Assembly (NCBI RefSeq): GCF_021044685.1 | Contig: NZ_CP088014.1 | Coordinates: 2,590,001 to 2,654,000, forward strand | DNA from: Bradyrhizobium daqingense | GTDB taxonomy: Bacteria > Pseudomonadota > Alphaproteobacteria > Rhizobiales > Xanthobacteraceae | Direction: 5' to 3' | Length of the DNA stretch: 64,000 bases | Part shown: positions 9,329 through 19,646 of the stretch, piece by piece | Numbering within the stretch: position 1 is the stretch's first letter | Layout: every line of letters starts with the position of its first letter | Position numbers and translations under genes: made by a program | Notes under the pieces: generated by a model | Databases searched by the model: none | The model's input: the letters and a program-made list of their open reading frames with translations, nothing else | Told to the model about the DNA's origin: nothing

Positions 9329-10264
9329 TTACTTCACCGCCGAGCCCTGGCGCGAGGCGATCACGACGCCGGCGAGCACCAGCGCGTAGCCGATCAGGTG
9401 GAACGCCTGCAGCTTTTCGCCGAGCAGGATGATCGCCATCGCCGAGCCGAACACCGGCACCAGATGAAAGAACGGCGCGGCGCGGTTCGGGCCGATCAGC
9501 GCCACGCCGCGGTTGAAGAAGAGATAGGCCAGTGTCGAGGGGAAGATCAGGATGTAGCCCAGCGTCGCCAGCGTGATCCCGTCGAAATGCAGCACGTATC
9601 CACTGGCCGCCTCCCAGATCGCGGTGGGCAGCAGCATCGTGGCGCCACAGCAGGTGGTGAAGGACAGGAAGGAGAGCTGATGGATCTTCGGCCGCCGCGG
9701 GATGAAGGCCGAATACAGCCCGAACGCCACCAGCGAGGAGGCGAACATGAGGTCGCCCCGGTTGAAGCTGATGCCGGCGAGCGCGGCAAGATCGCCGCGC
9801 AGGATGATGATGAGCACGCCGAGCAGCGAGATCGCGATGCCGGCGAGCTGCGCGCCGGTCAGCCGCACGCCGAACAGCACCAGCGACCACAGCGCCACGA
9901 ACAGGGGACCTGCCGACTGGATCAGGAGCGCGTTCAGCGCCTCCGTGTATTGCATCGCCCAGTAAGAGATCGCGTTGTTGAAGGCAAAGCCCACCAGCGA
10001 CAGGAACAGCATCAGGCGCAGGCTGCGGCGCACGGCAGGCCAGTCGCGCTTCAGGTGCGGCCAGGCGAACGGCAACAGGATCAGGAACACGCCGAACCAG
10101 CGGATCGTTGTGATGGTCAACGGCGGCACATGTGCGCCGACATGGCGCGCGAGCACGATGTTGCCGGCCCAGAACAGCGAGGTCAGGCTGAGCAGCAGAT
10201 ATGGTTGGTTGTTGAGCCAACTGGCCGGATTCGAGGCCGGTGGCGCGGGCGAAGCGATCGTCAT
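9329..10264 (-). CDS. EamA/DMT-family transporter (paralogue 1)
   Basis: A 311-aa inner-membrane protein with ten predicted membrane segments in two EamA repeats; the first begins at PYLLLSLTSLFWAGNIVLAR. The start at 10264 is chosen by comparison with the paralogue at 10815-11747, which aligns from the W(L/I)(N/A)NQPYLLLS segment. Members export metabolites or amino acids; the substrate is unknown. It is divergent from the DUF1330 gene at 10357. The C-terminal half (IGPNRAAPFFHLVPVFGSAMAIILLGE) matches the paralogue closely, suggesting tandem duplication. Confidence 0.88.
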   Translation of the reverse strand: MTIASPAPPASNPASWLNNQPYLLLSLTSLFWAGNIVLARHVGAHVPPLTITTIRWFGVFLILLPFAWPHLKRDWPAVRRSLRLMLFLSLVGFAFNNAISYWAMQYTEALNALLIQSAGPLFVALWSLVLFGVRLTGAQLAGIAISLLGVLIIILRGDLAALAGISFNRGDLMFASSLVAFGLYSAFIPRRPKIHQLSFLSFTTCCGATMLLPTAIWEAASGYVLHFDGITLATLGYILIFPSTLAYLFFNRGVALIGPNRAAPFFHLVPVFGSAMAIILLGEKLQAFHLIGYALVLAGVVIASRQGSAVK

Positions 10265-10356
10265 TGGCGTCGGATACGAGCTTGCGCGGATTGCCGGCAT
10301 GACACAAGTCACGGCGCCGCAATGCTACAATGCAGCCAAGCCCTGAGGAGGTGCCA

Positions 10357-10758
10357 TTGGCGGTCAATATGTTGAACATCGAGGGCCTGGAGCGGCTCGA
10401 TCCGAACGCACCGGTGGTGATGCTGAACCTGATGCGCTTCCACACGCGTTCGCGCGATGGCAATGGATCGGGCTGGGACGCATATCTGCGCTACAGCGCC
10501 ATCACCGTGCCCATGATCAAGGCGCGCGGCGGCACGCTGCTCTGGACCGGTGATGCGAAGGCCATCGCACTCGGTCCTCACGCCGGCAACGACTGGGACT
10601 TCGTCGCGCTGGTCCATTACCCGACTGTCTCGGCATTTCTCGATATGATGACGTCGGAAGCCTACGAGCGTGAAGCCGATCCGCATCGCGTCAACGGCTG
10701 CGCCGAGCATGTGATCGTCGCCACCAGCGAGGCCTACAGCAAGTTCAAGACCAGTTGA
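10357..10758 (+). CDS. DUF1330-like small protein
   Basis: About 133 aa if read from TTG at 10357, which follows a strong GAGGAGGT site at 10345-10352. An in-frame ATG at 10330 precedes that site and would place it inside the gene, so I prefer TTG; ATG at 10369 is another option. The sequence (VVMLNLMRF, then FVALVHYPTVSAFLDMMTSEAYE) resembles the DUF1330/dimeric alpha-beta barrel type. Enzymatic role unknown. It sits between two paralogous EamA transporters that read in the opposite direction. Confidence 0.75.
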   Translation: MAVNMLNIEGLERLDPNAPVVMLNLMRFHTRSRDGNGSGWDAYLRYSAITVPMIKARGGTLLWTGDAKAIALGPHAGNDWDFVALVHYPTVSAFLDMMTSEAYEREADPHRVNGCAEHVIVATSEAYSKFKTS

Positions 10759-10814
10759 GGCGTGGTCATCTCGCGGCGCACGCAGGACAGGCAGCGAGCG
10801 CTTCGATGAAGCCG

Positions 10815-11747
10815 CTAGCTCGCCTGCTTTCGCGACGCCACGAACACGCCCGACAGTACCAAGGCAAAGCCGATGAAGTGGAAGATCTGCGGGTGCTCGC
10901 CGAGGAATACGATCGCCATGATCGAGCCGAACACCGGCACGACGTGGAAGAACGGCGCGGCGCGGTTGGCGCCGATCAGGCGGACGCCGCGATTGAAGCA
11001 GAGATAGGCGAGCGTCGAGGGGAATACCGCGACGTAGAACAGCGTCAGCAGGTTCGGCCCGTCGAGCTTCATCACGGGGCGCGCGAGCAATTCCCAGATC
11101 TCGAGCGGAATGAGGCAGGCGGCGCCGCAGCCGAAGGTGAAGGCGAGGAACGACAGGCCGTGCATCGGCGGCCGCTTCAACGTCAGCACCGAATAGAGCC
11201 CGAAGATCACGAGCGCGACGATGAAAATGAGGTCGCCCTTGTTGAACTCGATATTCGAGAGCGTGGTGAAATCGCCATGCAGCAGGATCGTCAGCACGCC
11301 GCACATCGACAGCAGCACGCCGAAGGCCTGCGCCGCCGTGAGTCTGACGCCGAGGATGGCCAGCGACCACAGTGCCACGATCAGCGGCGCGGCCGACTGC
11401 AGCAGCAGCGTGTTCAGCGCCTGGGTGTGCTCCAGCGCCCAGTATTGCAGCGTGTTGAAGGCGCCGATGCCGGTGATCGAGAGCGTCACCATCAGGCCGA
11501 GCCGCCCGCGGATCGCGGGCCAGTCCTGCGCAAGATGCTTCCAGGCGAACGGCAGCACCAGGAGAAAGGCGAAGAACCAGCGCAGGAAGGACAGGGTGAC
11601 CGGCGGGATATGGCCGGCGGCGAGACGGCCGACGATGGCGTTGCCGGCCCAGCACAGCGCGGTGATGCTGAGCAGCAGGTAAGGCTGGTTGGCGATCCAG
11701 CTGTGACCGGACGTATCGGCGGCGTTGGTCTGGCCGGTGGCGGACAT
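10815..11747 (-). CDS. EamA/DMT-family transporter (paralogue 2)
   Basis: A 310-aa ten-segment inner-membrane protein, paralogous to 9329-10264. Both share NQPYLLLS near the N terminus and GANRAAPFFHVVPVFGS / FHLIGYALVL-like segments near the C terminus. Two EamA repeats are present. It probably exports a small metabolite; the substrate is unknown. The gap of 56 bp to the DUF1330 gene has no obvious terminator. Confidence 0.88.
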   Translation of the reverse strand: MSATGQTNAADTSGHSWIANQPYLLLSITALCWAGNAIVGRLAAGHIPPVTLSFLRWFFAFLLVLPFAWKHLAQDWPAIRGRLGLMVTLSITGIGAFNTLQYWALEHTQALNTLLLQSAAPLIVALWSLAILGVRLTAAQAFGVLLSMCGVLTILLHGDFTTLSNIEFNKGDLIFIVALVIFGLYSVLTLKRPPMHGLSFLAFTFGCGAACLIPLEIWELLARPVMKLDGPNLLTLFYVAVFPSTLAYLCFNRGVRLIGANRAAPFFHVVPVFGSIMAIVFLGEHPQIFHFIGFALVLSGVFVASRKQAS

Positions 11748-13460
<1,713 letters not shown>

Positions 13461-13497
13461 CGATATCTTACCAGGACGCGCGTATAGTTGAGTTGAA

Positions 13498-15102
13498 ATG
13501 GCTGATTACTATCCGCTGATCGCCCGCGCTATTGCCGCCCTGGACCCCAACGCTCCCGGCGAAAGCCGTCGCGCGCTCTATGAGCGGGCGCGCACGGCGC
13601 TGATTGCGCAGCTGCGCAGCGTGCAGCCGCCGCTCTCCGAATCCGAGATCACCCGCGAACGGCTGTCGCTGGAAGAGGCCGTCCGCAAGGTCGAATCGGA
13701 GGCCGCCCAGCGCGCCCGCGAGGCCTCGCGCCCCGGTGGCGGCACCCGCGCCAGCGGCAGCGGCGATGCCTTCCGCCGGGCCAGCGCCCGCGCCGCCGAG
13801 GGTAACGCTTCCGCATCCCAGCCGGCCCCGCCGCGCACGCGTCCGGCTCCGACCCCGCCGCGGGCCGACCGGCCATCCTTCAACGTCGATGACCAGGGCG
13901 AGGCGCCGCGGCCGCCGCGCGCGCCGCGTTTCGACGCCCCGCGCCAGCCTGGCCCGTCCGCGCCGCCACCAATGCCGGAGCCGCCCGCGGGCGGACGCGA
14001 TCGGGCGGGGGCGCGCCGTCCACCGGACATGGGCCCGCCGCCACCGGTACCGCCTGCGCCGGGCGTGCGCGGCTTCCGCGACATCACGGCCGATGCCAAC
14101 GATCTCGGCGGCGCCGCCGCGCAGGCCAGCCGTGCCGCGCGCCGCACCTACGCTAACGTGCCTTCGCCCACGCCGGAGTTCGACCGGCTGGAGCCGAGCC
14201 TGGAAAATCGCTCCGGCGAAGCCGAGGCGCCCTATTCCTACGACGAGTCGATCGAGGAGGCTGAGCGCTACACGCCGCAGCCGCCGTCGCCGCGTCCGCG
14301 CGTCGCCGCCGAGCGCGACGTCAAGAAGCGGGTCCGCACCGGCTCCGCCTTCCCGTTCAAGAGCGCGATCGCCGTCGGCATCGTGCTGATCCTGGTCGGT
14401 GCCGGCATCCTCTGGGGCAAGCAGCTGGTCCAGATCATCAACGGCTTCCTCAAGCCGTCCGTGACACAGGTGTCGGACACGCCGACTCCGGCGCAGCCGC
14501 AGAGCAAGCCCAAGATTCCCGATCGTGTCGGCCAGCCTTCGGCGGACCAGCCGGTCGCGCCGGTGGCGCAGAAGGTCGTGCTCTATGACGAGGATCCGTC
14601 CGACCCGAAGGGCAAGCAATATGTCGGCTCGGTGGTGTGGCGGCTGGAGCCGATCAAGGCGTCCGGCAACCAGAAGGCCGACGTCGCCGTGCGCGCCGAC
14701 ATCGAGATTCCCGACCGCAAGTTCAAGATGACGATGTCGTTCCGCCGCAACACCGATTCGTCGCTGCCGGCGAGCCACACCGCGGAATTGACCTTCATCC
14801 TGCCGCAGGACTTTCCAGGCGGCAGCGTCTCCAACGTGCCGGGCATCCTGATGAAGTCGAACGAGCAGGCGCGGGGCACGCCGCTCGCCGGCCTCGCGGT
14901 CAAGGTCACCGACGGCTTCTTCCTGGTCGGCCTGTCCAATGTCGATGCCGATCGCAGCCGCAACGTCCAGCTCCTGAAGGAGCGCTCGTGGTTCGACGTG
15001 CCGCTGGTCTACGCCAACCAGCGCCGCGCCATCATCGCCATCGAGAAGGGCGCCCCCGGCGAACGCGCCTTCAACGACGCCTTCGCGCAGTGGGGCGACT
15101 AG
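13498..15102 (+). CDS. Proline-rich single-pass membrane protein, unknown function
   Basis: A 534-aa protein. Residues about 1-70 form a helical region (MADYYPLIARAIAALDPNAPGESRR). Residues about 70-280 are low-complexity, rich in Pro, Arg and Ala. One membrane segment lies at about 288-308 (SAIAVGIVLILVGAGILWG). The C-terminal 200 residues look globular (VVWRLEPIK...AELTFILPQDFPGG...VPGILMK). The layout implies a disordered cytoplasmic part and a periplasmic domain. I do not recognise a named family. The 37-bp spacing from purA suggests co-transcription, but nothing else links them. Confidence 0.8.
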   Translation: MADYYPLIARAIAALDPNAPGESRRALYERARTALIAQLRSVQPPLSESEITRERLSLEEAVRKVESEAAQRAREASRPGGGTRASGSGDAFRRASARAAEGNASASQPAPPRTRPAPTPPRADRPSFNVDDQGEAPRPPRAPRFDAPRQPGPSAPPPMPEPPAGGRDRAGARRPPDMGPPPPVPPAPGVRGFRDITADANDLGGAAAQASRAARRTYANVPSPTPEFDRLEPSLENRSGEAEAPYSYDESIEEAERYTPQPPSPRPRVAAERDVKKRVRTGSAFPFKSAIAVGIVLILVGAGILWGKQLVQIINGFLKPSVTQVSDTPTPAQPQSKPKIPDRVGQPSADQPVAPVAQKVVLYDEDPSDPKGKQYVGSVVWRLEPIKASGNQKADVAVRADIEIPDRKFKMTMSFRRNTDSSLPASHTAELTFILPQDFPGGSVSNVPGILMKSNEQARGTPLAGLAVKVTDGFFLVGLSNVDADRSRNVQLLKERSWFDVPLVYANQRRAIIAIEKGAPGERAFNDAFAQWGD

Positions 15103-15128
15103 GCTCTTTCTTCTGCCTTAGCGACATC

Positions 15129-15251
15129 GTCATGCCCGGGCTTGTCCCGCCTACGCGACCGAAGCTGCTTCGGTGAGGCGAAGCCCCGGGCATCCACGTT
15201 CTCTGTACGCTGGGGTAAGCCGTAGATGGCCGGGACAAGCCCGGCCATGAC
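15129..15251. repeat. Palindromic repeat family A, copy 2, with nested insert
   Basis: The outer arms are the same as copy 1 (GTCATGCCCGGGCTTGTCC and CGGGACAAGCCCGGCCATGAC). The left arm is interrupted at about 15150-15186 by an extra stretch (CTACGCGACCGAAGCTGCTTCGG...) that contains its own small palindrome, CGAAGCTGCTTCG. The copy is 123 bp against 79-86 bp for the others. Confidence 0.8.
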
Positions 15252-15269
15252 GCTGCGGATGATCAGACC

Positions 15270-15539
15270 CTACTGCGCCGCCGCTTCCCGCTTGCGCGAC
15301 GCGGTGGCCTCGCGGTCCATCACGGCGCGGCAGCCGGGGCTGACATTCGCCTTGTTCCGCACCATGCAGGCCCTGACCCGCGGGATGTCGGGGATTTCAC
15401 TGGAGCACAGCCGCATCGCATCGCCCGTGCACATCTGCTGCGCTTCGGAGGAGAAGGCGAGGCTGGGTGATGTCTGCAGTGCGATGGCGCTGGCGGCGAC
15501 GGCCAACAGCGAAGCGGTGGTCTTAAACAGAGTTGCCAT
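15270..15539 (-). CDS. Small secreted Cys-rich repeat protein (paralogue 1)
   Basis: An 89-aa protein with a Sec signal peptide (MATLFKTTASLLAVAASAIAL, cleavage near residue 29). The mature part carries C-x3-D-x2-RLC, then V-x2-CM, then a C-RAVMD pattern. This spacing resembles the Cys-rich GLG1/FGFR-type repeat (C..D..R.C......V..CL.....LS..C). An ATG at 15557 would add six residues before the signal and is less likely. A shorter paralogue lies at 16075-16317. It is periplasmic or secreted; function unknown. Confidence 0.7.
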   Translation of the reverse strand: MATLFKTTASLLAVAASAIALQTSPSLAFSSEAQQMCTGDAMRLCSSEIPDIPRVRACMVRNKANVSPGCRAVMDREATASRKREAAAQ

Positions 15540-15807
15540 GGTCTGATTGCGTGTCATGCGGAATGGGTCCCCGATTTCCCTTGGGCTTGAGCCACTTGGT
15601 TTTTGGGGCGCCGCACGCGGCTTGATCTGCCGCATGTCACAGCCTTCACGCCGGGAACTCCAGTCCCGCATGTGGTCGCTCGATTTCTTGATGTTCGAAT
15701 CGAAAAGTGCTGCGCCGCCCGAGCGAAGTATGCGCCATTGTTCGGCGGCTGCAATGGTCAGCGCAAAGGAATTCGCAATTGTTGCACGCGAGTCACGTCG
15801 CGCGTGC

Positions 15808-16038
15808 TCACATCAGCCGATCCGAGGATGCGTCCGCTTGTTCCGCATCGCTCGCGCCGAGTGATGCGGCATGTTCCTCGACGGCGGTGACGCCCTTGGC
15901 GGTGAGCTCGAACAGGTCACCGTCCTTCATCACGTAGCCGTCGGCAATCAATTCTCCCACCTTGCCTTGCCGGTCGTCGGCGAAGGCAACGGATTGGCTG
16001 ATATCCCGGAGGATGGAGAGTTGTTCATCGCGCAACAT
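15808..16038 (-). CDS. Conserved small hypothetical protein
   Basis: About 76 aa (MLRDEQLSILRDISQSVAFADD...). The start at 16038 is favoured by GGAG nine bases upstream; ATG at 16053 would add five residues. The protein is acidic, with a winged-helix-like flavour (VGELIADGYVMKDGDLFELTAKGVTAVEEH), similar to small regulators that read a 'level of control then unit' pattern, but no DNA-binding claim is justified. It lies between two Cys-rich secreted genes on the same strand. Confidence 0.6.
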   Translation of the reverse strand: MLRDEQLSILRDISQSVAFADDRQGKVGELIADGYVMKDGDLFELTAKGVTAVEEHAASLGASDAEQADASSDRLM

Positions 16039-16074
16039 GGCTTCACGCTCCATTCGCCGGGATGGTGCCGGTCT

Positions 16075-16317
16075 TCACATGCCGTGGCTCTTGAATACGT
16101 TGCTGCAGGACTTCGACAGCTTGGCGCGATTGGCTTGCAGGCAACCTTGCACCGCCATGTCGTTGCCGAGCTCCTTGCGGCAGAAACGCTGTGCGTCTCG
16201 CGTGCAGGCCTTCTGTTCTTGCGGCGTGCCCATGTGGCCTTGCGCAAAAGCAGGCCCCTCCGAAAGACCGGTCAAGGCTGCCAGCGTGATCGTCGCCAGG
16301 AGAATTTTGCGGGCCAT
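16075..16317 (-). CDS. Small secreted Cys-rich repeat protein (paralogue 2)
   Basis: An 80-aa protein with a Sec signal peptide (MARKILLATITLAALTGLSEG, cleavage near AFA/Q at residue 26). The mature part shows ACTRDAQRFCRKELGNDMAVQGCLQANRAKLSKSC, matching the one-repeat Cys-rich GLG1/FGFR-type pattern with four cysteines. It is a paralogue of 15270-15539, with one gene between. The pattern suggests two disulfides and a periplasmic location. Function unknown. Confidence 0.72.
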   Translation of the reverse strand: MARKILLATITLAALTGLSEGPAFAQGHMGTPQEQKACTRDAQRFCRKELGNDMAVQGCLQANRAKLSKSCSNVFKSHGM

Positions 16318-16461
16318 CGGCGCTCCAATCGGACAGAGGTAAATTCAGGTCCTGCATGAACTCGTCGCCCTGCCACTTGTTCCCTTTGAGGAGCCCGCGC
16401 CCAGCTGTTCAAGGTTCCCGCGGCGCTGCTATAAAGCTGCGGAAGTCCAAGAGGTGGTTCG

Positions 16462-16887
16462 ATGAAACGCTATCTGGTGTTTGCGCTGGTCGGTCCGTTC
16501 GTCGGCGGGTTCCTGCTGCTGCTGACGACGACCTATCAGTCCGGCTATTGGGCCCAGACCAGCCTCGGCGAGGTCGGCAAGCTGTTCGCGGTGTTCTTCA
16601 AGACGCTGCAATACAGCTATCTGTTCGGCTTCCTGCCCGCGCTGATGATCGGCGCGGTCGACGACATCCTGGTCCATATAAGGCGGATCGGCCCAAGCGT
16701 GCGAATGCTGCTGGTCGGCCTGTTCGCCTTCATCCTGGCCTCGATGACCTACTCCTCGCGCGGGCCGGATTCGGGCGCGGTGCAGTTCATCCTGTACGGC
16801 CTGGTCGGCTTCGTGCCGGCGGTGATTTCGTCCTGGCTCGTGCATAGATATGTCGAGGAGCCGCCGGCGGTGGCGGCGCCGACCTGA
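16462..16887 (+). CDS. Four-segment inner-membrane protein (DUF5413-like)
   Basis: A 141-aa protein with an AGAGGTGG site before the ATG. Four hydrophobic segments are visible at about residues 4-24, 48-68, 83-101 and 111-130. The sequence MKRYLVFALVGPFVGGFLLLL...LFGFLPALMIGAVDD matches what I recall of the DUF5413 family in Bradyrhizobium, stated from memory. Role unknown. Its GC-rich tail is followed closely by a DUF4112-like gene on the same strand. Confidence 0.72.
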   Translation: MKRYLVFALVGPFVGGFLLLLTTTYQSGYWAQTSLGEVGKLFAVFFKTLQYSYLFGFLPALMIGAVDDILVHIRRIGPSVRMLLVGLFAFILASMTYSSRGPDSGAVQFILYGLVGFVPAVISSWLVHRYVEEPPAVAAPT

Positions 16888-16948
16888 GCGCGCGACCTTC
16901 GGGCGCGGCGCAGCAACCTCCGCCGCGGTGGCGCGTTCCCTAGAGACC

Positions 16949-17506
16949 ATGACCATGTCCGACGACGATATCATTGCTCCGCGCCGATCCCGATCTGGCA
17001 GCGGTTCGCGCGCGACCTTCTCCGGCAAGGAGGCGCCCGGGCCGATCATCGATCAGGAGGGGCATGAGATCCGCCCCGAAATGCCGGAGCAGGGATTTCG
17101 CGAGTTTCGCTTCGAGTTCGGCAGGGACAATCCCTTTGCTGGCAGCCCGTTCGGCAATCTGACGCGCGAGCAGCGGATTGCGCGGCTCGAGGCGATCGCG
17201 AAACTGCTCGACGTCGCCTTCATCCTGCCCGGCACCAATATCCGTTACGGCATCGACGGGCTGATCGGTCTGATCCCGGTCGTCGGCGACATCATCACCA
17301 CCGCGATCTCGCTGTGGCTGGTGCGCGAGGCGCGGGCGCTCGGCGCGCCCTGGTACATCACCGCGCGCATGCTCGGCAATGTCGCAGTCGACGGCGTGGT
17401 CGGCCTGGTCCCCTTCGCGGGCGACGCCTTCGACGTCATGTTCCGCGCCAACATGCGCAATGTGCGCCTGCTCCAGCGCTGGCTGGAGAAGCAGCCGCGG
17501 ATGTAG
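16949..17506 (+). CDS. DUF4112-like membrane protein
   Basis: About 185 aa from ATG 16949 (MTMSDDD); ATG 16955 is equally possible. The N-terminal ~75 residues are charged. The C-terminal ~115 residues carry the DUF4112 pattern: LLDVAFILPGTNIRYGIDGLIGLIPVVGDIITT, then NVAVDGVVGLVPFAGDAFDVMFRAN. Two hairpin-like hydrophobic stretches (GLIGLIPVVGD and GVVGLVPFAGD) suggest membrane association. Function unknown. It follows the DUF5413-like gene by 61 bp and may be co-transcribed. Confidence 0.8.
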   Translation: MTMSDDDIIAPRRSRSGSGSRATFSGKEAPGPIIDQEGHEIRPEMPEQGFREFRFEFGRDNPFAGSPFGNLTREQRIARLEAIAKLLDVAFILPGTNIRYGIDGLIGLIPVVGDIITTAISLWLVREARALGAPWYITARMLGNVAVDGVVGLVPFAGDAFDVMFRANMRNVRLLQRWLEKQPRM

Positions 17507-17545
17507 GACCTCTTTTCAGCGCATAAATGAAATGCCGGAAGGACC

Positions 17546-17624
17546 GTCATGCCCGGGCTCGTCCCGGGCATCCACGTTCTTCGTGGCGTAAGGCGTGGAT
17601 GGCCGGGACAAGCCCGGCCATGAC
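17546..17624. repeat. Palindromic repeat family A, copy 3
   Basis: A 79-bp copy: GTCATGCCCGGGCTCGTCC... and ...GGACAAGCCCGGCCATGAC, with one base change in the left arm (CTCGTCC instead of CTTGTCC). It lies between the DUF4112-like gene and a convergent small gene. Confidence 0.85.
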
Positions 17625-17653
17625 GCTGCGGAAGCACGAAAGCCCAAAAACAC

Positions 17654-17689
17654 AAAAGGCGCGACAGCCTTTCAGCCATCGCGCCTTTT
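17654..17689 (-). terminator. Rho-independent terminator of the 17717-18004 gene
   Basis: An 11-bp perfect stem AAAAGGCGCGA / TCGCGCCTTTT with a 14-base loop, followed on the minus strand by GTGTTTTTGGG. It lies 27 bp after the stop of the leftward small gene. Confidence 0.8.
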
Positions 17690-17716
17690 GCGCACATCGA
17701 ACGGTGTTGCGAAAAC

Positions 17717-18004
17717 TTACGCCGCGTCGGCGTCGGTCTCGGTTTCCAGCTTGCGGCGGCGGGGCAGCGGGAAGGCCTCGCTCTCATAGAGCGAGCGGAT
17801 GCCGTTCTGGTCGAAGCGCGCTTCCTCGACCTGCAGATAGGCGCCGTTCAGCGAATCCGTCGGCAATTGCTCCATCGCGAACTGCACGGCCTCAGCGGCG
17901 GTGCCGAACCGGCGATAGGTGAAGCCCGCGCGCTTCTTCTTGCGGATCGCGGCGGGGAAGAGTTCGGCGGAGGTGTTGAAGTTGAACGGACGCAGTGGAC
18001 GCAT
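17717..18004 (-). CDS. Conserved small hypothetical protein
   Basis: A 95-aa protein from ATG 18004 ([33 protein letters not shown]). It is basic at the N terminus and acidic at the C terminus (TETDADAA). No signal peptide or membrane segment. The segment [35 protein letters not shown] looks like a small alpha/beta fold. A good terminator follows. I do not recognise a function; the length and coding pattern fit a conserved small cytoplasmic protein. Confidence 0.65.
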   Translation of the reverse strand: MRPLRPFNFNTSAELFPAAIRKKKRAGFTYRRFGTAAEAVQFAMEQLPTDSLNGAYLQVEEARFDQNGIRSLYESEAFPLPRRRKLETETDADAA

Positions 18005-18218
18005 GGTCAAAGACCTCGTGATCTTCTCTGGGGCTTTAAGCGCGTGGGGTTTGGGAGGGGAGGGGCCGCAATCGAGCGGGCCCGCCGCACATGTCATTTT
18101 CGTCTTCTAATATAGCCCGATTTGACAAAAATGCGACCCCCGCGATGCGAGATGATGAATCCACGCATGGCAGCCCCGCGCGAGAGATAACTCCAGTAAT
18201 TTCAACAAGTTGTACGGC

Positions 18219-18383
18219 TTACAGTTTGCCGAGAAGCAGCAGCACGACCAAGACCACCAGCACGACGCCGCCGATTCCCATGCCGGAATGGCCAAGGCCA
18301 TAGCCATAGCCGCCGATCCGGCCCGACAGGCCCCCCAGCAGATAGATGATCACCAGGATGATCAGGATGGTCCCGAGTGACAT
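18219..18383 (-). CDS. DUF3309-type small membrane protein
   Basis: A 54-aa protein: MSLGTILIILVIIYLLGGLSG, a Gly/Tyr-rich middle (GGYGYGLGHSGMGIGG), and a second hydrophobic run ending LLLLGKL. Two membrane segments flank the glycine-rich loop, which is the DUF3309 layout, and the family is typically 50-60 aa. Function unknown; the family is often linked with stress conditions. It is a single gene with no evident operon. Confidence 0.8.
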   Translation of the reverse strand: MSLGTILIILVIIYLLGGLSGRIGGYGYGLGHSGMGIGGVVLVVLVVLLLLGKL

Positions 18384-18490
18384 GGCATCCTCCCTGGCGG
18401 CCGCCGAAATGCGAGGACGGCCGCGCCATCGGGAGAGAAAAGCGCATCGCCACGGCGGGTTCCATCACGGAACCCGCCGTGGCCTAGGGG

Positions 18491-18910
18491 TTATTTCGGC
18501 TCCAGCTTGAGTGCCGCCGAATTGATGCAATAGCGCAGGCCGGTCGGCCCGGGACCGTCGGGGAAGACATGGCCGAGATGGCCGCTGCACTTGGAGCACA
18601 GCACCTCGGTGCGAATCATGCCGTGGCTGACGTCCCGCTCCTCGTCGATATGGCTCTCGACCGCCGGCTGAGTGAAGCTCGGCCAGCCGCAGCCGGAATC
18701 GAACTTGGCATCCGACTCGAACAGCGCGTTGCCGCAGCCGGCGCACACGTAAGTGCCGGCACGGTGGTCGTGCTCATACTCGCCGGAGAAGGGCCGCTCG
18801 GTCGCCTTCTCGCGCAGCACCGCGTACTGCATCGGAGTCAGCTCGCGCCGCCACTGCTCGTCGCTCTTGATGACCTTGTCTTCCGTGGTTTTCGTTCTGG
18901 TGTCGGGCAT
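18491..18910 (-). CDS. msrB: Peptide-methionine (R)-S-oxide reductase
   Basis: A 139-aa cytoplasmic MsrB that reduces methionine-R-sulfoxide in proteins. Zinc-binding pairs CAGC and CSKC are present. The catalytic Cys is in RYCINS at about residue 128. The start [12 protein letters not shown] at 18910 fits the family; a longer reading frame upstream overlaps msrA. It lies 31 bp after msrA on the same strand, so the pair covers both sulfoxide stereoisomers. Confidence 0.95.
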   Translation of the reverse strand: MPDTRTKTTEDKVIKSDEQWRRELTPMQYAVLREKATERPFSGEYEHDHRAGTYVCAGCGNALFESDAKFDSGCGWPSFTQPAVESHIDEERDVSHGMIRTEVLCSKCSGHLGHVFPDGPGPTGLRYCINSAALKLEPK

Positions 18911-18941
18911 GGGTCTCCCGTTTCTGTTGATGATCTCGCGA

Positions 18942-19646
18942 TCAGTTGGTGGCTTTGCTGGCATTCACCAGCGTCGGCTTCTCGATGTAACTATCCGCGA
19001 ACAGCTTTTTCAGGTTCTCGACCTTCGGGATGTCGTTATAGGCGATATAGGGCTGGTTCGGATGCAGCGTCAGATAGTCCTGATGGTAGGCCTCGGCCGG
19101 ATAGAACGCCTCCAGCGCGCCGAGCTTGGTCACGATCGGCTTCTTGAAGACCTTCGCGTCGTTGAGCTGGGCGATATAAGCCTCCGCCACCTTCTTCTGC
19201 TCGTCGGAGGTGGTGAAGATCGCCGAGCGATATTGCGGACCGACGTCAGGACCCTGGCGGTTGAGCTGGGTCGGGTCGTGCACCACCGAGAAGTAGATCT
19301 GGAGGATCTTGCCATAGGAGATCTTCTTCGGGTCGTACTTGATCTCGACGGCCTCGGCGTGGCCGGTGCGGCCGCTCGAGACGCTCTGGTAGTCGGCGGT
19401 CGCTTTGGTGCCGCCGGCATAGCCGGAGACGGCGTTAACCACGCCCGCGGTGTGCTGGAAGACGCCCTGAACGCCCCAGAAGCAGCCGCCGGCGATCACG
19501 GCGGTTTGGATTCCGTTCGCGGGCGCGACATCCATGGCGGGGGCGGGGATCACGACCGCTTCCTCCGCGGCCCGGGACGGCATGGCAAATGCCAGCGCGA
19601 GCGCGGCGGTTGCGGCGAGCAGGGACAGGACGGCAGGTCGGCGCAT
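18942..19646 (-). CDS. msrA: Peptide-methionine (S)-S-oxide reductase, exported
   Basis: A 234-aa MsrA with an N-terminal signal peptide (residues about 1-27, cleavage near SRA/AEE), so it is expected in the periplasm. The catalytic motif [11 protein letters not shown] places the active Cys at residue 55. The downstream partner MsrB has no signal and would act in the cytoplasm, an uneven pairing worth noting. The conserved [17 protein letters not shown] and [20 protein letters not shown] segments are present. Confidence 0.95.
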   Translation of the reverse strand: MRRPAVLSLLAATAALALAFAMPSRAAEEAVVIPAPAMDVAPANGIQTAVIAGGCFWGVQGVFQHTAGVVNAVSGYAGGTKATADYQSVSSGRTGHAEAVEIKYDPKKISYGKILQIYFSVVHDPTQLNRQGPDVGPQYRSAIFTTSDEQKKVAEAYIAQLNDAKVFKKPIVTKLGALEAFYPAEAYHQDYLTLHPNQPYIAYNDIPKVENLKKLFADSYIEKPTLVNASKATN

